DNA of 64,000 nucleotides from Lineus longissimus (GCF_910592395.1 NC_088319.1:9670001-9734000), one strand, 5' to 3'. Positions 15,789-27,786 are shown, counted from the first letter of the stretch. A program made the numbers and translations. Notes: a model not told the origin generated them from the letters alone.

Positions 15789-16445
15789 CTATTCTGCGGG
15801 TTCCAACAAACGCAACTTCTGAATAGGCCTTCTCATCAATCCTCTCTTGGTTTTCACTGTGACTGACCTAACCAACCCGTCTCTTCCTGGGTGTGTGGCC
15901 ATCACACGTCCTAGTGCCCAATCTAGTTTTCTGATGTTGTCCTCCGCCACTAGAACGATGTCTCCCTCTTGCAGATTATCTCGTATCTCTGTCCATTTTG
16001 AACGGCGCTGTAATTCAACAAGGTATTCCCTTGTCCACCTTTTCCAAAACTGTTTGGATATACTCTGTTGATAGGCCCATCTCCTTTCAAGTGACAACTC
16101 TGGCTTGTATACAGATGACAGCAACTGCAGATTTCTTCCTATGATCAAGTGACCAGGGGTTAATGGAAGAGGATCCTCCTTGTCAGCCGAGATATCCGAT
16201 AAGGGTCGAGAATTGATTTGAGCTTCTGCATCAGTGAGCACGGTCTGAAGCTCGGTAAATGTCAGGCTGGCCTTTCTGAGAATCTTTGAGAGAGCTCGTT
16301 TTACACTTCCAACAAGTCGTTCATAAAATCCTCCATGCCATGGAGCCCTAGGAGTTATGAACTTCCACTCGATTCCTTCCAGTCTGAGTTTATCCTTGAT
16401 TCTCGCATTGTTGTGGAACAAACGGTAAAGCAATGAAGCTGCACT
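15789..16445 (-). pseudogene. BEL pol: C-terminal part of integrase
   Basis: About 218 codons continue in the same frame after the TAG at 16446-16448. The segment carries the third catalytic residue region of the integrase (PRAPWHGGFYERLVGSVKRAL) and the BEL-type C-terminal domain (INSRPLSDIS; PLTPGHLIIGR; WTREYLVELQRRSKW; GDIVLVAEDN). It ends in KLRLLEPAE and a stop. Upstream in pol lie the first two catalytic aspartates. A full integrase would need read-through of the TAG, so this copy is probably not autonomous. No further break was seen in this segment. Confidence 0.9.
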
Positions 16446-18185
16446 CTAAAATGTTTTTGCATTATCGGAGTAGATGGTACAACACTTTCCACGCCGATTC
16501 ATCATGCGTCTCAATGATTGTAGGAACTCCTCTGTTGTCAAATTTGCTGTCAGCTCTAAATGCACTGCCCTGGTGGCCATACATGTGAATATGAGGATGT
16601 AAGCCTTGTTGCTTCCAGCTCCATGTTTTCCACTGACATGTACTTCTCTAACATAGAGTGGTCCAGCATAGTCCACTCCAATGTTGGTAAATGGTGGCGA
16701 TACATTAACCCTTTCCTCTGGCAACGGCGCCATTTTCTGCTCTAATTTTCTGGCACTTCTACATTTCTTACATGGTAGGACTCTGCGAACTTCCTGCCGG
16801 CCACATACTAACCAGTATTTGCTTCTCAAGTTAGACAAGGTTTGAACAACTCCTGTGTGTCCAAAGATGATGTGATAGTGGATTACCAACATTTCCACAA
16901 ATCTATTGTGATTAGGCAATATGATGGGGTTTCTAAGCTCATCTGGCAGTAGTGCTTTGTGTAGTCTCCCCCCAACACGGAGTAACTTCAGTTTCTCATC
17001 CCATATCGGATCAAGCTGTTTCAAGCGGCTATTTGCAGGAATCGAAAGATTATTCTGTACTGCATGAATTTCCACTGAAAATGCTTGTTCTTGAGCCCAA
17101 CGTAACCAATACAACTCCTCTTCTCTTTGATCAGTGAGAGTCAAGATTGCATTTTCTTCTCGAACATGTTGCCCATCTCCTGTCCTCACTCGGTACTTTA
17201 AGCTTCGGACTCTATTCATCACTCTCAGAAACTTGTGGTAACTCTCATATTTCTCCACTAGTTTCAGCTGCTCACTTTTGGTTTGGTCAGTTGTTTTCTC
17301 TTTGACTTGCAGTGCTGAGAAAGTCTTGGGTTTTTTCTTCTGTTCAGCCAATTCCAGTTCAGCTGTGTCAATTCGCTGTTTTGGCCAACTTTCTTCTTCT
17401 TTTCTTAGGAAGTCTGGCCCTTCCCACCAGAGTTGCGAGTTAAGTAAGCTTTCAGCAGAACATCCTCTCGAGCATAGATCAGCGGGGTTAATTTTCCCTG
17501 GCAAATGACTCCACTTCCTAGGTGGTACTAGATTCTGTATCTCACTCACGCGATTGGCAACGAACGTCTGCCAAGTGTAGGCAGGTTTGCTAATCCAGGC
17601 AAGTACTACTTGTAAGTCAGTCCAGCAGTGTACATCCTCTATTTCCAACTTGATTTCACGTTGAACGTGGTTTACCAAGCGTGCTGTGATTAGCGCAGCC
17701 ATGAGCTCTAGCTCTGGTAAGCTTCTCTTCTTTCCAAGTGGTGACACTCTAGTTTTAGAGCACAGTACAGCTGTGTGCACTCTCCCTGTTGGCAAGTCCT
17801 CAACCCTGACGTAAACTACTCCTCCATATGCTGCTACACACGCATCACCGAAACCATGCAGTGTGAATCTAGGTTGAGTGAAGCTCTCAGGAACTATACA
17901 TCGCTGGACCTTTATCTGATCCAGATCAGAAACTTGCTCCTTCCAACGTACCCAGTTCTGATGAAGTTCATCAGATAACTTCTCATCCCAGTCAGTACGA
18001 TCCATCCAGGACTGTTGGAATAGCCGCTTGGCTACCAAAGTGAACGGTGCTAACAAACCCATCGGGTCGTAAATTCGATGAAGTTGTTGTAACACAGTCC
18101 TACGAGTTTCACAGGGTACATTTTCCATCCTCTCGCAAAAGGAAAACATTAGTACGTCCTCTTTAGGAATGTACTTGATCCCCAA
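16446..18185 (-). pseudogene. BEL pol: RT C-terminus, RNase H and integrase N-terminus
   Basis: An open stretch of about 579 codons. It begins in the RT thumb/connection region (PCETRRTVLQQLHRIYDPMG, a hallmark of Pao pol), continues with an RNase H domain (KTRVSPLGKKRSLPELELMA; VHCWTDLQVVLAWI), the HHCC zinc-binding domain (VIHYHIIFGHTG to CKKC) and the integrase core, with D in NIGVDYAGPL and D in YSDNAKTF. A TAG follows directly after TF. The left boundary is a frameshift at the A6 run near 18188. The frame continues into it without an ATG, because these are internal polyprotein domains. Confidence 0.93.
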
Positions 18186-19610
18186 CGTTTTTTGTAGTAA
18201 ATTGTTCCTCAGTGACGACTACTATACCACAGGCAAGATCTGACTCCTCTAATCCAGCCAAAGCTTCTGGTTTGTTGGACACAAATTTCCTGAGTGGGAA
18301 TCCTCCAGATTTCAAGACTGTTTTCATGTCTACTGCTAAGCTTGCTGCTGCTGTGGTATTGTCTTCTCCAGATAGTACATCATCCACGAAAATATTTTCT
18401 GTTATTTCCTCAGTAGCCTTTGGGTATTCCTTTGTCTGTGTGAGTGCATGGTCCACTACAGTTTTGATACTCGAAAATGGAGATGATTTCAGACCAAATG
18501 TTACTGTTTTCAGCCTGTAAACATCAGGTTTTTTACTAGTGTCCATGTCACGCCATAAGAATCTCTGTAGATCTTGATCTCCAGTTTGCATGCCGATTTG
18601 AAGAAACATTTTCTCTATATCTGCTACAAGCGCTACTTTATGTTTTCTGAAACGCAAAAGTATGGCAAGTGGGTCGGGCTGCAGTGCTGGTCCACTCAAC
18701 AATGTGTCATTTAGTGACACCCCCTCTGGTCCTTTGGCGGAGCCGTCAAACACAACACGCACCTTTGTGGTTGATTTATCCATTCTAACAACAGGGTGAT
18801 GAGGCAAGTACCATATTGCTTGCGCTTGTTTCTCCAATTCCTCAACTTTCTCGGCACGCCCTTTATCAACTAACTCTTGGATCTGTTCTTGGTAGGCCTT
18901 TCCCAAGTCTGGGTCCCTCTGTAATCTTCTTTCCAACCCCTCGAGACGTTTCTCTGCTAAGGTTCGATTTGATTCTAAAGACTTGTCCTTCCAGTCCGGA
19001 TGGCGAATCAAACCTGTGACGTAATGACCATCTACGAGTTTGGTATTATCAAGATGCTGCTGCAATGCATCAGTCTCCAATTCTGTGGCTTGGTGCTTGA
19101 CCTCATTAGGTAATATTCCCAAGTGTTCTAGGTCCCAATGTCTGGCTGCAAAGTCAGTTTCATTCTCCAAGGAAACTCTATGACACGTGTTTACCATACC
19201 AATCTTTCCATGTCGTTGGTTTGGCTCCTCTACTGGACAGATACCTGAAAGTACCCATCCAAAATGACTCTTTGTGGCAGTTGGCATTCCTGGTGGTCCA
19301 ATTTTTCTCACAGGCAGTAAGATGTTTGTGGTATCCTCTAGCCCCAACATAACATCAATTTCAGCCGATTCACGGGGGTATGTGTCTGCTATCTGCAATC
19401 CCTGTAAGTGTTGCAGCTTTGACAAATCTACTCTCACGCAGTTGAGGTCCATGCTAGGCTGATCAACTGTGTAGGCCTCTATCTCAAATTCCTCACCTTT
19501 CCAATTAGGAATAGCGCTTGATAGATGAAACTTAACTCTCTCTGTTTTCAATCTCATCTGGTTACCACCGGCTAGTGAAAATTCTGCCTCAACCTTGGGT
19601 CTCGCAAGTC
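18163..19610 (-). pseudogene. BEL pol: protease C-terminal region and reverse transcriptase
   Basis: The segment begins in the linker after the aspartic protease (EIDVMLGLEDTTNILLPV; SHFGWVLSGICP, typical of the Pao A17-type region) and continues into the reverse transcriptase. It shows KVRVVFDGSAKG, SLNDTLLSGPALQPDPLAIL, ALVADIEKMFLQIGM (catalytic Asp of motif A) and NIFVDDVLSG (the DD box). It then runs out of frame at AAAAAAC near 18187-18193, reaching a stop at 18163. The 5' side is also out of frame with gag, with the switch near the A4 run at 19614-19617. Both shifts are at A-runs, so true mutations and sequencing error should both be considered. Confidence 0.93.
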
Positions 19611-21314
19611 CAGTTTTCTTGCCATCTTGTTACTTATGAATGATACACCGCTGCCTGTATCAAATAAGATTCTCGCCACTGAAATTGCTCCTCGTGATTC
19701 GATTCTTGCTAGAGTGGATTGCATCAATATCTCCTTTGGACCTGTAATGGCCTTGACAAGTCCTACACTCTTGGGAACTTCCGTTTTTTGACGTAGACCT
19801 TGTACTTGCTCTTCTTCCGGTAGCTCTGGCTCACGATCATAATGGATCAAGGTATGATGTTTCTTCCCACATCTCTGACAGTGTCTTGAATTACAGTCTT
19901 TGACATAATGCGAAGCAAAGCAGTTAAAACAAAGTTTTAAACTCTTGACCTTGTCTATGCGATCACTGACACTCATGGCTTTGAAGGTCTGGCACTGATA
20001 AAGTAGATGTGCTTCTTGGCATACAGGGCACTTGGGAGTTCGACTCTGCGTCTTCTGTTTTGATTGTCCAGCTTTAGGGTTACTTGTAGCATTGACATTC
20101 AATGCATATGCACTTGGCTTGCCATAACTAGTACTAGTATGTTTTTTCTCTGGTTTCTGTGAGTGTGAAGTACTACTACTTGTGGTTGGTCGCTTTCCCC
20201 CCTCCATTTCCGTCCTTCGGGTAACTTGCAGGGCGTCGAGTAGCCTTTTCAGTAAGTCGGGAAATTTCAGAGGCAAAGTCGACTTTGTTTTTGCCTTCAG
20301 CTTTTCGCCATCCCACTTTCGCAACAGTGTTTTGGGAATTTTGGGCCTGACCAACGCCGTAAAAATCCAGCTTGTTTGGTCTAGTTCACATAGAGCCTCC
20401 GTTTTCTTTAAAATATAATTCCATGCTGACACAAGCTTATGGCAGAATGGCTCCATGTCTTTTAGTGCAAGGGAGCTCGGTGCCTCCATGTTGGCTATCT
20501 CGATTACAGCCTTCTGCACACAACTCTCCACGTCACCATACTTGCTTTCTAAAACTTGGAGGATGTCTTGGTAATCAGGATCTTTCATACCCGCTACTAA
20601 CTTTCTACACTCGCCCTCTAGTAATGTAATGGTAAAGTGCGTCTTTTCCACCTCCGAATAACCTGGCTTCGCCAACTCCGCTTCTAACAGCTCTCGCCAT
20701 TGATCAAAGAAATGCGGGTCGCCGCTAAATTTTGGTATGGGTAGCTCTCTCTTCTTCTTGGTCAAAGTTGACAAGATGGTTGTGAGCTGCTCTCCTGATA
20801 TTCCATTGTTCATGGATTTAAAAGCCTCTGCTAAACCCTTTGTTAACACTTCAATGTTGCTCTGGCTACTATGATGGGATCCTTTGCCCTCACTCTCACT
20901 CCTCTCCTTTGTCGGCCTGAACCAGTCTTTCTCCAACCTCTGGATCTTGGCATCACAGTTGAAGTACCTCTCTCTATAGTCTTGCTTATCTTTATCTTCT
21001 CTTCTCCTCTGGTCGTCAGACATAGCGTTCAGCCTCTCCTCGTTATCTCTGTGATAATCCACTTGGTCTTGAGTATCTTGCAAGTCCATGTAGGCTGACT
21101 TCAACTGTTCTCTGGCAGACATGGCTGCCCTCACTTTAATCTCATTCTCGGGTTAACGGTCATCATCGTCTAATGCTGGAAGAACATCATCATAATATCG
21201 GAACAAGGATTTCTCCAACTTGGTGTATCTCTGCCGATTGATGCGCCTCCTTTCCAATAGGAATTCAAGCGTTGCTGGCTCAGCAGCCACACTATTACCC
21301 TTAGTAGTCGCCAT
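19572..21314 (-). pseudogene. BEL gag and aspartic protease
   Basis: The frame opens with an ATG at 21314 but meets TAA at 21153-21155 after 53 codons, then stays open in the same frame to 19572. It encodes the Pao gag domain (IPKFSGDPHFFDQWRELLEA; VVGMKDPDY-like KLVAGMKDPDYQDILQVL) and cysteine knuckles (CPVCQEAHLLYQC; CFNCFASHYVKDC; CQRCGKKHH). The aspartic protease core is ILFDTGSGVSFI near the C-terminal end. The final residues before the stop are out of frame relative to pol. Gag packages the RNA; the protease matures the polyprotein. The internal stop would truncate nearly all of gag. Confidence 0.9.
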
Positions 21315-22769
21315 TACATGTATGTCAGTGATTTTAGGACAGATGAAGCAGTATTGATAATTTTTAAAACAATTATTACGTTAGCGTTACCCACTTGAGA
21401 ACTTAACCCTCACTATTTGTGACCTGGTAAAACTTTGAGACTTATAATAAATTGGTATACCGAGGAATGATAAACCTTGTAGTAATTACCATAAAAAGAC
21501 CATTGCTTATTGCACCAAAAACTCTATCTACTCATGAAAACCACTGAGATTTGAACTGAATGGCAATTTCAAGACTCATATAAACACTTTGACTGTAAAA
21601 GTACAATGTATAAACACACGATAACTCAACACTATACAAACATGGTCACCTCTTAAGTATTGTGACAGCGTCACTTTATCTTAAGGTCAATAATTAGTCA
21701 CAGTATTTACTATGATTATTCTATGAAATACAAATGTAGTAAGACCAAACTGTAACTCAAACACTCTTGAGAATCACTACCGGTAACCGTTTTAAATAAA
21801 ATGCAACTCTAATCTACATGTACATGTAATCCATATTAAAATTGAATACCTGTATCATGTATGCCTCAACATGGCAGATGCCAGATTCAGTAAATACCAA
21901 TAAACACAACGTGGCACTTATACTCTTGACACTCACTGAAAGAAACTCTGATGGCTCACACTCAACTCAGATTAGGTTGACTAAATCCTTACTTTTAGAT
22001 TTATCAAACCGTTACCTGTTAAAGATTACCAAACATACATTAACAGTAATACCTCTGTAAAACGCAAACTCAGTATTTGGCATAAATTTAACACATGGTA
22101 AGACAGGACACTTATACTGAAAGTGAAACAAGAAGTCAAAGACTTAAAACTCAGGGTAAGAAAGAATCACCTTTTTGGATTCATACGTGGTTGAACTCAT
22201 ACACACTGCAGTAAGTTTGACATCTTTTAGTCAAAGCATAAACTCATAATTCTAGGGGAAAGCTAGAAAACACTCAGATACGAATTTAGTCAAAGTACAC
22301 GCAGATGTCCTCCACAACTCAGTCTTAACTCAGCGACAAGACGTATCTACATAACTCGGCGATGTCTGGAACAGCGACGATTCTCACTCATGTAGTCGTC
22401 AAGATTCCTGGTCCTCATGCATCGAAAGACAGAAGAGAAAGTCACACCCTGCACCTCTGTCAAGGCTCAACTCAAAATTCGTTTTTTCGGATGCACAACT
22501 CACAATGTCAAATTACTCATTTGTATTGAGTACTGTTGATCACAGTGTCCCACCTCAGCTCCACCGTACTACTCGACTGCACACCGCACAACTCCGGAGT
22601 GCATGAAAGACAACATTTTGCAACCACGTGCATTGCTTTACTCGTGCATTGGATGCCTGTATATGCTTAGTCAGTGCATCAATAGTGCATCACTGCGATC
22701 CACTGCCACTGCCGCGCCGGCACATCGGATCGATTGACGACTGTCCTGATCCGGTCAGAGAGACCATAA
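21315..22769 (-). other. BEL 5' leader and primer-binding site
   Basis: Between the 5' LTR and gag are 1.45 kb without a recognisable gene. Three bases inside the LTR on the minus strand is TGGTCTCTCTGACCGGAT (22749-22766). It begins with TGG as a tRNA primer-binding site must, but I could not assign the tRNA. Nothing else was recognised. Confidence 0.6.
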
Positions 22770-22962
22770 TGTTCTGTAGGGACTGTATATTGATATAACT
22801 CCTCAACCTCTTAAACAAAACAACGTTTATTTCTCCTTGCTTGCTACAAAATCAATCAAACTTTACAAATGTTCATCGCACGTGCTCTCATATCTTAACT
22901 CCTCGCCATTACTCGTTGTTGTCGTCGTTACACATACAACCGTCTCAACCAAATACACAACA
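22770..22962 (-). repeat. 5' LTR of BEL element
   Basis: 193 bp, matching the 3' LTR at every base compared, followed on the + strand by the ATTTG target duplication. On the minus strand it is upstream of gag and should contain the promoter. Confidence 0.95.
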
Positions 22963-23080
22963 ATTTGTGAAGAAAAAGCTTCAACCGTCATTGGATTGCC
23001 CCACCTGGAAAAAATTGGCATGTGGGTATGTTGATATGTGGCATGTGGTATGTGGTTTTAGATACTGCCCTCCGAAGTCT
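22963..23080. mobile_element. Right half of the split inverted-repeat element
   Basis: Inverted partner of 13744-13850, ending GCCCTCCGAAGTCT. With the left half it brackets the BEL retrotransposon, so BEL jumped into a pre-existing element. Confidence 0.7.
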
Positions 23081-23399
23081 CAATAAAGACCAAGAAAACG
23101 TGTGCTAATTGACCAGTACACCACCCCAGCACCTAGTTTTTTTATAGTTGAATATGTTATATAACGCAGACTGTGGAGATATGGCAAATTTACCTTTTAG
23201 GCCAGGTTTACATATCCTTTACGTTGCCACATGTCACGTGTCACATGTGCACTATCTTCTCACAAGTATGTTCTTTAGTTGACTGAAGACTTTGGCTTGG
23301 AATAAAGACGCAAATGACTCGAGTGTGAAAAGTGAAATCCTGAATCATTGTGTAGCCCACCCTTTGAAAATGACTTGTTTGTTCTTAAAAGTGGCATGT

Positions 23400-24396
23400 T
23401 ACAAATAACATGATTAACTAGAAAAGTAAATTAATCGGAACATTTAAAAAATATCATCGAGAAATAAAAATTGATCCAAAAAAGTAATTGAACATTTAAA
23501 AAAATATCATCGAATGAAAAAAATCATCGAACATGAAGAAAAGAAATCGAACATTTTGACGTCATCATTTCTTACGTTCAATCCCTGATCTTGGCCTCGG
23601 GCTCCGGAGTTTGCCGAACACTTACGAAATTCGACTCACGTGTACTTATTTACTTGCTTGAACTTTGGGTATTCTGGCCAAGTCCGACAGTGTTGTGTCG
23701 GTACCTACTGATTATTTACTGAAAATATTATTGGGATAAAAATGTTTTATCATGGCATGATAAGTGCAAATCATTCAAAATATTGAAAATTCTTGATCTG
23801 TTTACTCATCCTTTTCCTTTACGACCCTTCCGAAATTTTTCCGAGTTTTACCCAGACGATCTCGTTGTTGTTGATGTCGTCGGGGATACACGACTATTGG
23901 AGGACCTAATGAGGATGCAGGGGAATCAAAATTGGAACAGTAAACAAGTACACGTGCGTCGAATTTCGTAAGTGTTCGGCAAACTCCGGAGCCCGAGGCC
24001 AAGGTCAGGGATTGTACGCAAGAAATGAGGACGTCAAAATGTTCGATTTCTTTTCTTCATGTTCAATGACTTTTTTATTCAATGAGATTTTTGAAAATGT
24101 TTAATTACTTTTTTGGATCAATTTTTTTTTCTCGATTATATCTTTTAAATATTCCGATTAATTTTTTGGTTCGATGTCTTTTTTTGTTGGACGACATTTT
24201 TCAAATGTTTGATTACATTTTTTGTTCGATGACATATTTTCACTCGCTTTATAATTTTGTTTGGACTGATAATATTTCTTAAAACTAAGTAATATTTGTA
24301 AATTTAAGTCATTGATTTCAAGATATGGTGTGTTTTTTTTCTTTTCTTTTCGATTATATTTTTTTTTTGTTGAATTTTTGAAGCAAACGGTGTGCC
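23400..24396. mobile_element. Foldback element in PGD intron
   Basis: Arms 23579-23647 and 23946-24014 are near-perfect inverted copies (CCGGAGTTTGCCGAACAC; TTACGAAATTCGA). AT-rich outer arms extend to about 23420 and 24165 (ATCGAACATGAAG-type blocks). The right end, GAAGCAAACGGTGTGCC (24379-24395), resembles the ends of the element at 37856-39224. No coding region. Confidence 0.65.
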
Positions 24397-24594
24397 TTTC
24401 CAAAGCGATGCAATCGAGTTCGCTCCGTCCTTGCTCTGTTGTGGACCGCTTTGAGGATACATCCAAATGGTGGCGATGATGTTGAATAGGGGAAATATCT
24501 TCGTTTAAATCGCATATTGCGGCATAGGATAAATACAAAACCACACTCGTGTGATTTCTGAGGTGCGGTCTCGGGGATTTCCTTGCCAAAGACC

Positions 24595-25553
24595 ATCACG
24601 ATCCAAGGAGGATACCGCGGTGACGTCACATCACGTGATCCCGACCCATATTAGTGATCACTATGGCCAATCAGATTCAGTCTACTGACAGCACCAGCAC
24701 TGAACACTTCTCCACGTCTCACTGTCTGGTGCGCTCCTGTACACAAAACACCAATAGACATGAAATATTGCAATACCTAGTATGGATTCTTCCTGTGTAA
24801 AATAAAATTTACAGAGCAGATTAACTTCCACGAATAAAAAAGACGTTTGGCGTGGCCAAAGTGCGGAAATAATGTCTCCGCTAAAATACACTACGAAATA
24901 CACTAGGCAATACACTACGCAATATACAGTAGAGATGCAGTTGAGTTTGTTATTGTTTTGACTTAGAAGCCCGCCCATATCATAATATATTCATGTATTC
25001 ATGAAGTATGAACTCATTTCTGTCCCATACAACTCTAAGAACAGTCAATTTCTCCTTAAATCATCACCGAAACCGCGATATCCGCAGGAAGATTTCGTTC
25101 TAGTGTCCGAAAATGCATGATCTTACAGGGGCGCTAACTCGACAAATAGAGGGGATCTATGGGGATCTATGCGAGTTTTAGGTATTACAGGTCTCGAACT
25201 TGTAAAATCTGTAAACATGCCTCCAAATCCCATTATGATAATGAAGAGATTGCCCCATATCTGGGAGACTGTTTTGAAACCATCGCTAATTTTGGAAGAT
25301 CGGTGCCGGCTATTTGGTTTAAAAAACCCTATTTTTCCCCATCAAAACAGCACTTTTCATTATTCAAATGATAGCTTATTGTCTGAAGACTTATTTCATA
25401 GCAGAAAAGTACTAATAACTCTGACTTGATGCGAAAAATCTAACTTTTTTGATGACTTGATTTTCCCTTGGCCATGGATCGAGTTTGTTTACAATATGCA
25501 GCGCCATCTTGGAAAAGCCGTGACGTCACCGCGGTATCCTCCTTGATCACGAT
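24595..25553. mobile_element. Element with about 34-bp terminal inverted repeats in PGD intron
   Basis: GGAGGATACCGCGGTGACGT (24608-24627) is mirrored by ACGTCACCGCGGTATCCTCC (25523-25542), with flanking matches extending both arms to ATCACGATC. The internal 0.9 kb has no recognised gene. Target duplications were not resolved. Confidence 0.55.
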
Positions 25554-25898
25554 CGGGGGTAGTCTGATACCTCGAAATCCAACTATAAAGAGTAGTTTTG
25601 TGTATTTATTCTGATCGTGCCATGACAGAATCCTGTCGTGGATATCAAATATGAAATTGTTTAGAATTAGGCCCCAGGCAGTTGCCAATCAGCGCCACCC
25701 TTATGGTATTAGGCTAGCAATCCAAAAATCAGTAATTCTGATCCCAGTCAAGGCAAGTTCAGAATAACTGATTATAAGAAAAGAGCCTCTCTCCTAATTT
25801 ATTACCGCCTGATTATGCAATGAATAACACCAGGTTGTATATGCTTCCCTCCATCTGTAAATGATGCCACTCACATCTCTTTAAATCTTCCATTGCAG

Positions 25899-25998
25899 TC
25901 GTATTCTGCGAAATATTAAGGAAGCCTTTGATCAGAATCCAGATCTTGTTACCCTCCTTATGGAGGACTTCTTCGTGGATGCTATTCATAATTGTCAG
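25899..25998 (+). CDS. PGD: PGD, exon after the 12.3-kb intron
   Basis: A 100-bp exon between TTCCATTGCAG and GTAGGT. Its first base completes the codon left open at 13570. It encodes RILRNIKEAFDQNPDL and LLMEDFFVDAIHNCQ, matching the conserved C-terminal helical domain of 6-phosphogluconate dehydrogenase between the GG-(C/S)-IIR/K segment and the NCQ-W motif. It ends in phase 0. The frame is intact, so the intron must be removed across the BEL element and the other insertions for PGD to be expressed. Confidence 0.93.
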
Positions 25999-26060
25999 GT
26001 AGGTTTGCAGTCAACTAGGCTATGTTTTCGGTCTTCACGCAGTAGCTGATACAAGTCTAT

Positions 26061-26873
26061 GTACAGAGTTAGTCAATCAAAACTATACACTTTTTAAAGC
26101 CCCATTGACATTGTTTTATGGTGCAGCAATATTTACAATATTTTTTCACATGTACTTTGGCAGCAACTCTTCCTTCTTCTCTCACTGATCATTGATGGAT
26201 ACGAATGAAATTGAAATTACCATGATTCGTGTCCTGGGTGCGCGTCCTGGGTTGCATAATCAATTCACAAGGCCATAGACATGAAATTAACTTGCCATAA
26301 ATGTTTTAAAGTTTTATCTCCAGCCCTGATCAGTTGGCGCAAGTCAGATATCACCTGAGCCCTTTAACTGTCACTTGTGCAGACATCCATAAACCAAAAG
26401 AAGTGCAAAGAAGGAAGAGATGCTGCCAAAGTACCTGTGTGAACAAATATTGTATACTGGATCCACTCACCAATAAGATCCCAAGCACGACAATACCCGA
26501 TTTTTACAACCACCTCAATGGGTAGAGCCTACACAACCGGGCATAATAGTAGGCCTTTCGCAGCCATAAAAGGGGTGGGATATCTTGTCTTCGTTTCTTC
26601 CAATTAGTCTTTAATTGTAATATGAAAAATTCCGCTGTAGAGTCATGACTAGTCATGACGATTACGTTGTTAACTCTTGAATAGATATCCCATCTCTTTA
26701 CGACTGTGAAAGGCCTACTATTGTGTTCGGCTGTTTAGACTCTACCCATGGTAGTACAAATTGGGTATTGTCGGGCTTCGGATCTTATTGGTGAGTGGAT
26801 CCAGTATATATTGCTGCACCATAAAACAATTGGGTTTTAAAAAGTGTATAGTTTTTATTGACTCACCCTGTAT
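26061..26873. mobile_element. Foldback element in PGD intron
   Basis: Outer arms 26061-26125 and 26809-26873 mirror each other (AAAACTATACACTTTTTAAA; TTTTATGGTGCAGCAAT). Inner arms near 26450-26605 and 26640-26805 also pair (GGATCCACTCACCAATAAGA; GGCCTACTATTGTG-type). It is non-coding. The end rc-CAGGGTGAGTCAATAAAAAC recalls common invertebrate MITE ends. Confidence 0.65.
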
Positions 26874-27323
26874 AACCAGCATCAACCTGCAAGCTTGATG
26901 GGTAATTTGCTAGTTGTAATCATGTGGTGAATTAGCCTCGGGTTCAAGACATCCTATCAGTTGAGGGCGGCATCTGTTTATTAGGGAGGTTAAGAACAGC
27001 GACTTATCAAGGCGCCTTACACATAAACGGATAAAACTCTGTAGAAAGAGGACGAATTCTGTGCACATTTCCAGCCGTATTCGTATAAGGATCTGTGATA
27101 AGTGCCTGAGCTCAACCTCTATGAAGGCCATGACGGTAAGTGCTGGACTTCTGTCGGTGGATTTTGCAAGTTTAAGTCTGTTCTGAGCCGTTAGTTCTTT
27201 ATAATGTATGTTAGATTTTGAATTTATTATTCTGCGATGCTGAATCACTTTGATTAGGATTAGTTCGAGAAGTTCTGCAATAAATGCAAATTTTAACTAT
27301 AAATTTGTTGTGTTTTCTTACAG

Positions 27324-27446
27324 AAAGCATGGCGTGATGTTGTTGCCACGGCCGTCCAACTCGGGGTGCCAACTCCAGCTCTTGCATCCGCGCTGGCTTT
27401 CTATGATGGGTACAGAACTGAAAGGCTGCCAGCCAATCTCATCCAG
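27324..27446 (+). CDS. PGD: PGD, penultimate exon
   Basis: A 123-bp (41-codon) exon between TTTTCTTACAG and GTGGGT, in phase 0 at both ends. It encodes KAWRDVVATAVQLGVPTPAL and then FYDGYRTERLPANLIQ. This is the conserved block of 6-phosphogluconate dehydrogenase that contributes to dimer contacts and contains the family signature FYDGYR...LPANLIQ. The intron before it (1.3 kb) carries a foldback element; the intron after it is 220 bp. Confidence 0.95.
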
Positions 27447-27666
27447 GTGGGTAGAAACTGAAAACGTTCTCCACGACAGCTAGAACAATTTCCTTTCAGC
27501 CTGCCAATTCAGACTTACATTGCGCCATGCAATAGCAGACTGTGTGAATATAACAAAATTAATCAGTCAGTTGACAAACCGTGGAGAATTTGTGCGACTC
27601 TATTTTTTCTTAAAAGTATGCTTTCCAGAAAATGGATAAAAGCGTTTCTTGATATTGTCTTTTCAG

Positions 27667-27786
27667 GCCCAGCGTGATTTCTTCGGCGCTCACAAGTACG
27701 AACTTCTCTCAAAACCTGGGAAATTCATTCACACCGACTGGACTGGACACGGAGGCAGCGTGTCATCAACAACGTATGATGCATAG
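27667..27786 (+). CDS. PGD: PGD, last exon
   Basis: A 120-bp exon after TCTTTTCAG, ending in TAG. It encodes AQRDFFGAHKYELLSKPGKF and IHTDWTGHGGSVSSTTYDA. The RDFFGAH-YE and FIHT-WTGHGG motifs are diagnostic of the 6-phosphogluconate dehydrogenase C-terminus, whose tail reaches into the partner subunit's active site. Together with the previous exons the reading frame is uninterrupted over about 159 codons. No obvious AATAAA was seen directly downstream. Confidence 0.95.
   Translation, partial: AQRDFFGAHKYELLSKPGKFIHTDWTGHGGSVSSTTYDA

Larger units (their letters stand above)
14145..22962 (-). mobile_element. BEL/Pao LTR retrotransposon, full length but with broken frames
   Basis: Two 193-bp LTRs (14145-14337 and 22770-22962) appear identical, start TG and end CA, and are flanked by the 5-bp direct repeat ATTTG (14140-14144 and 22963-22967), the BEL/Pao size. 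Coding order on the minus strand is gag, aspartic protease, reverse transcriptase, RNase H, integrase, as in Pao/BEL. The frame is interrupted by a nonsense codon in gag (21153-21155), a frameshift near 19614, a frameshift at the A6 run near 18188, and a nonsense codon in integrase (16446-16448). Identical LTRs point to very recent insertion. It lies antisense to PGD in an intron. Confidence 0.95.

Noticed and set aside
18187-18193. A AAA AAC heptamer in BEL pol as a programmed -1 frameshift site
   Set aside because: The heptamer is in the right phase, but the downstream pol frame needs a +1 shift, so a -1 slip would not reach it. Mutation or sequencing error is more likely.
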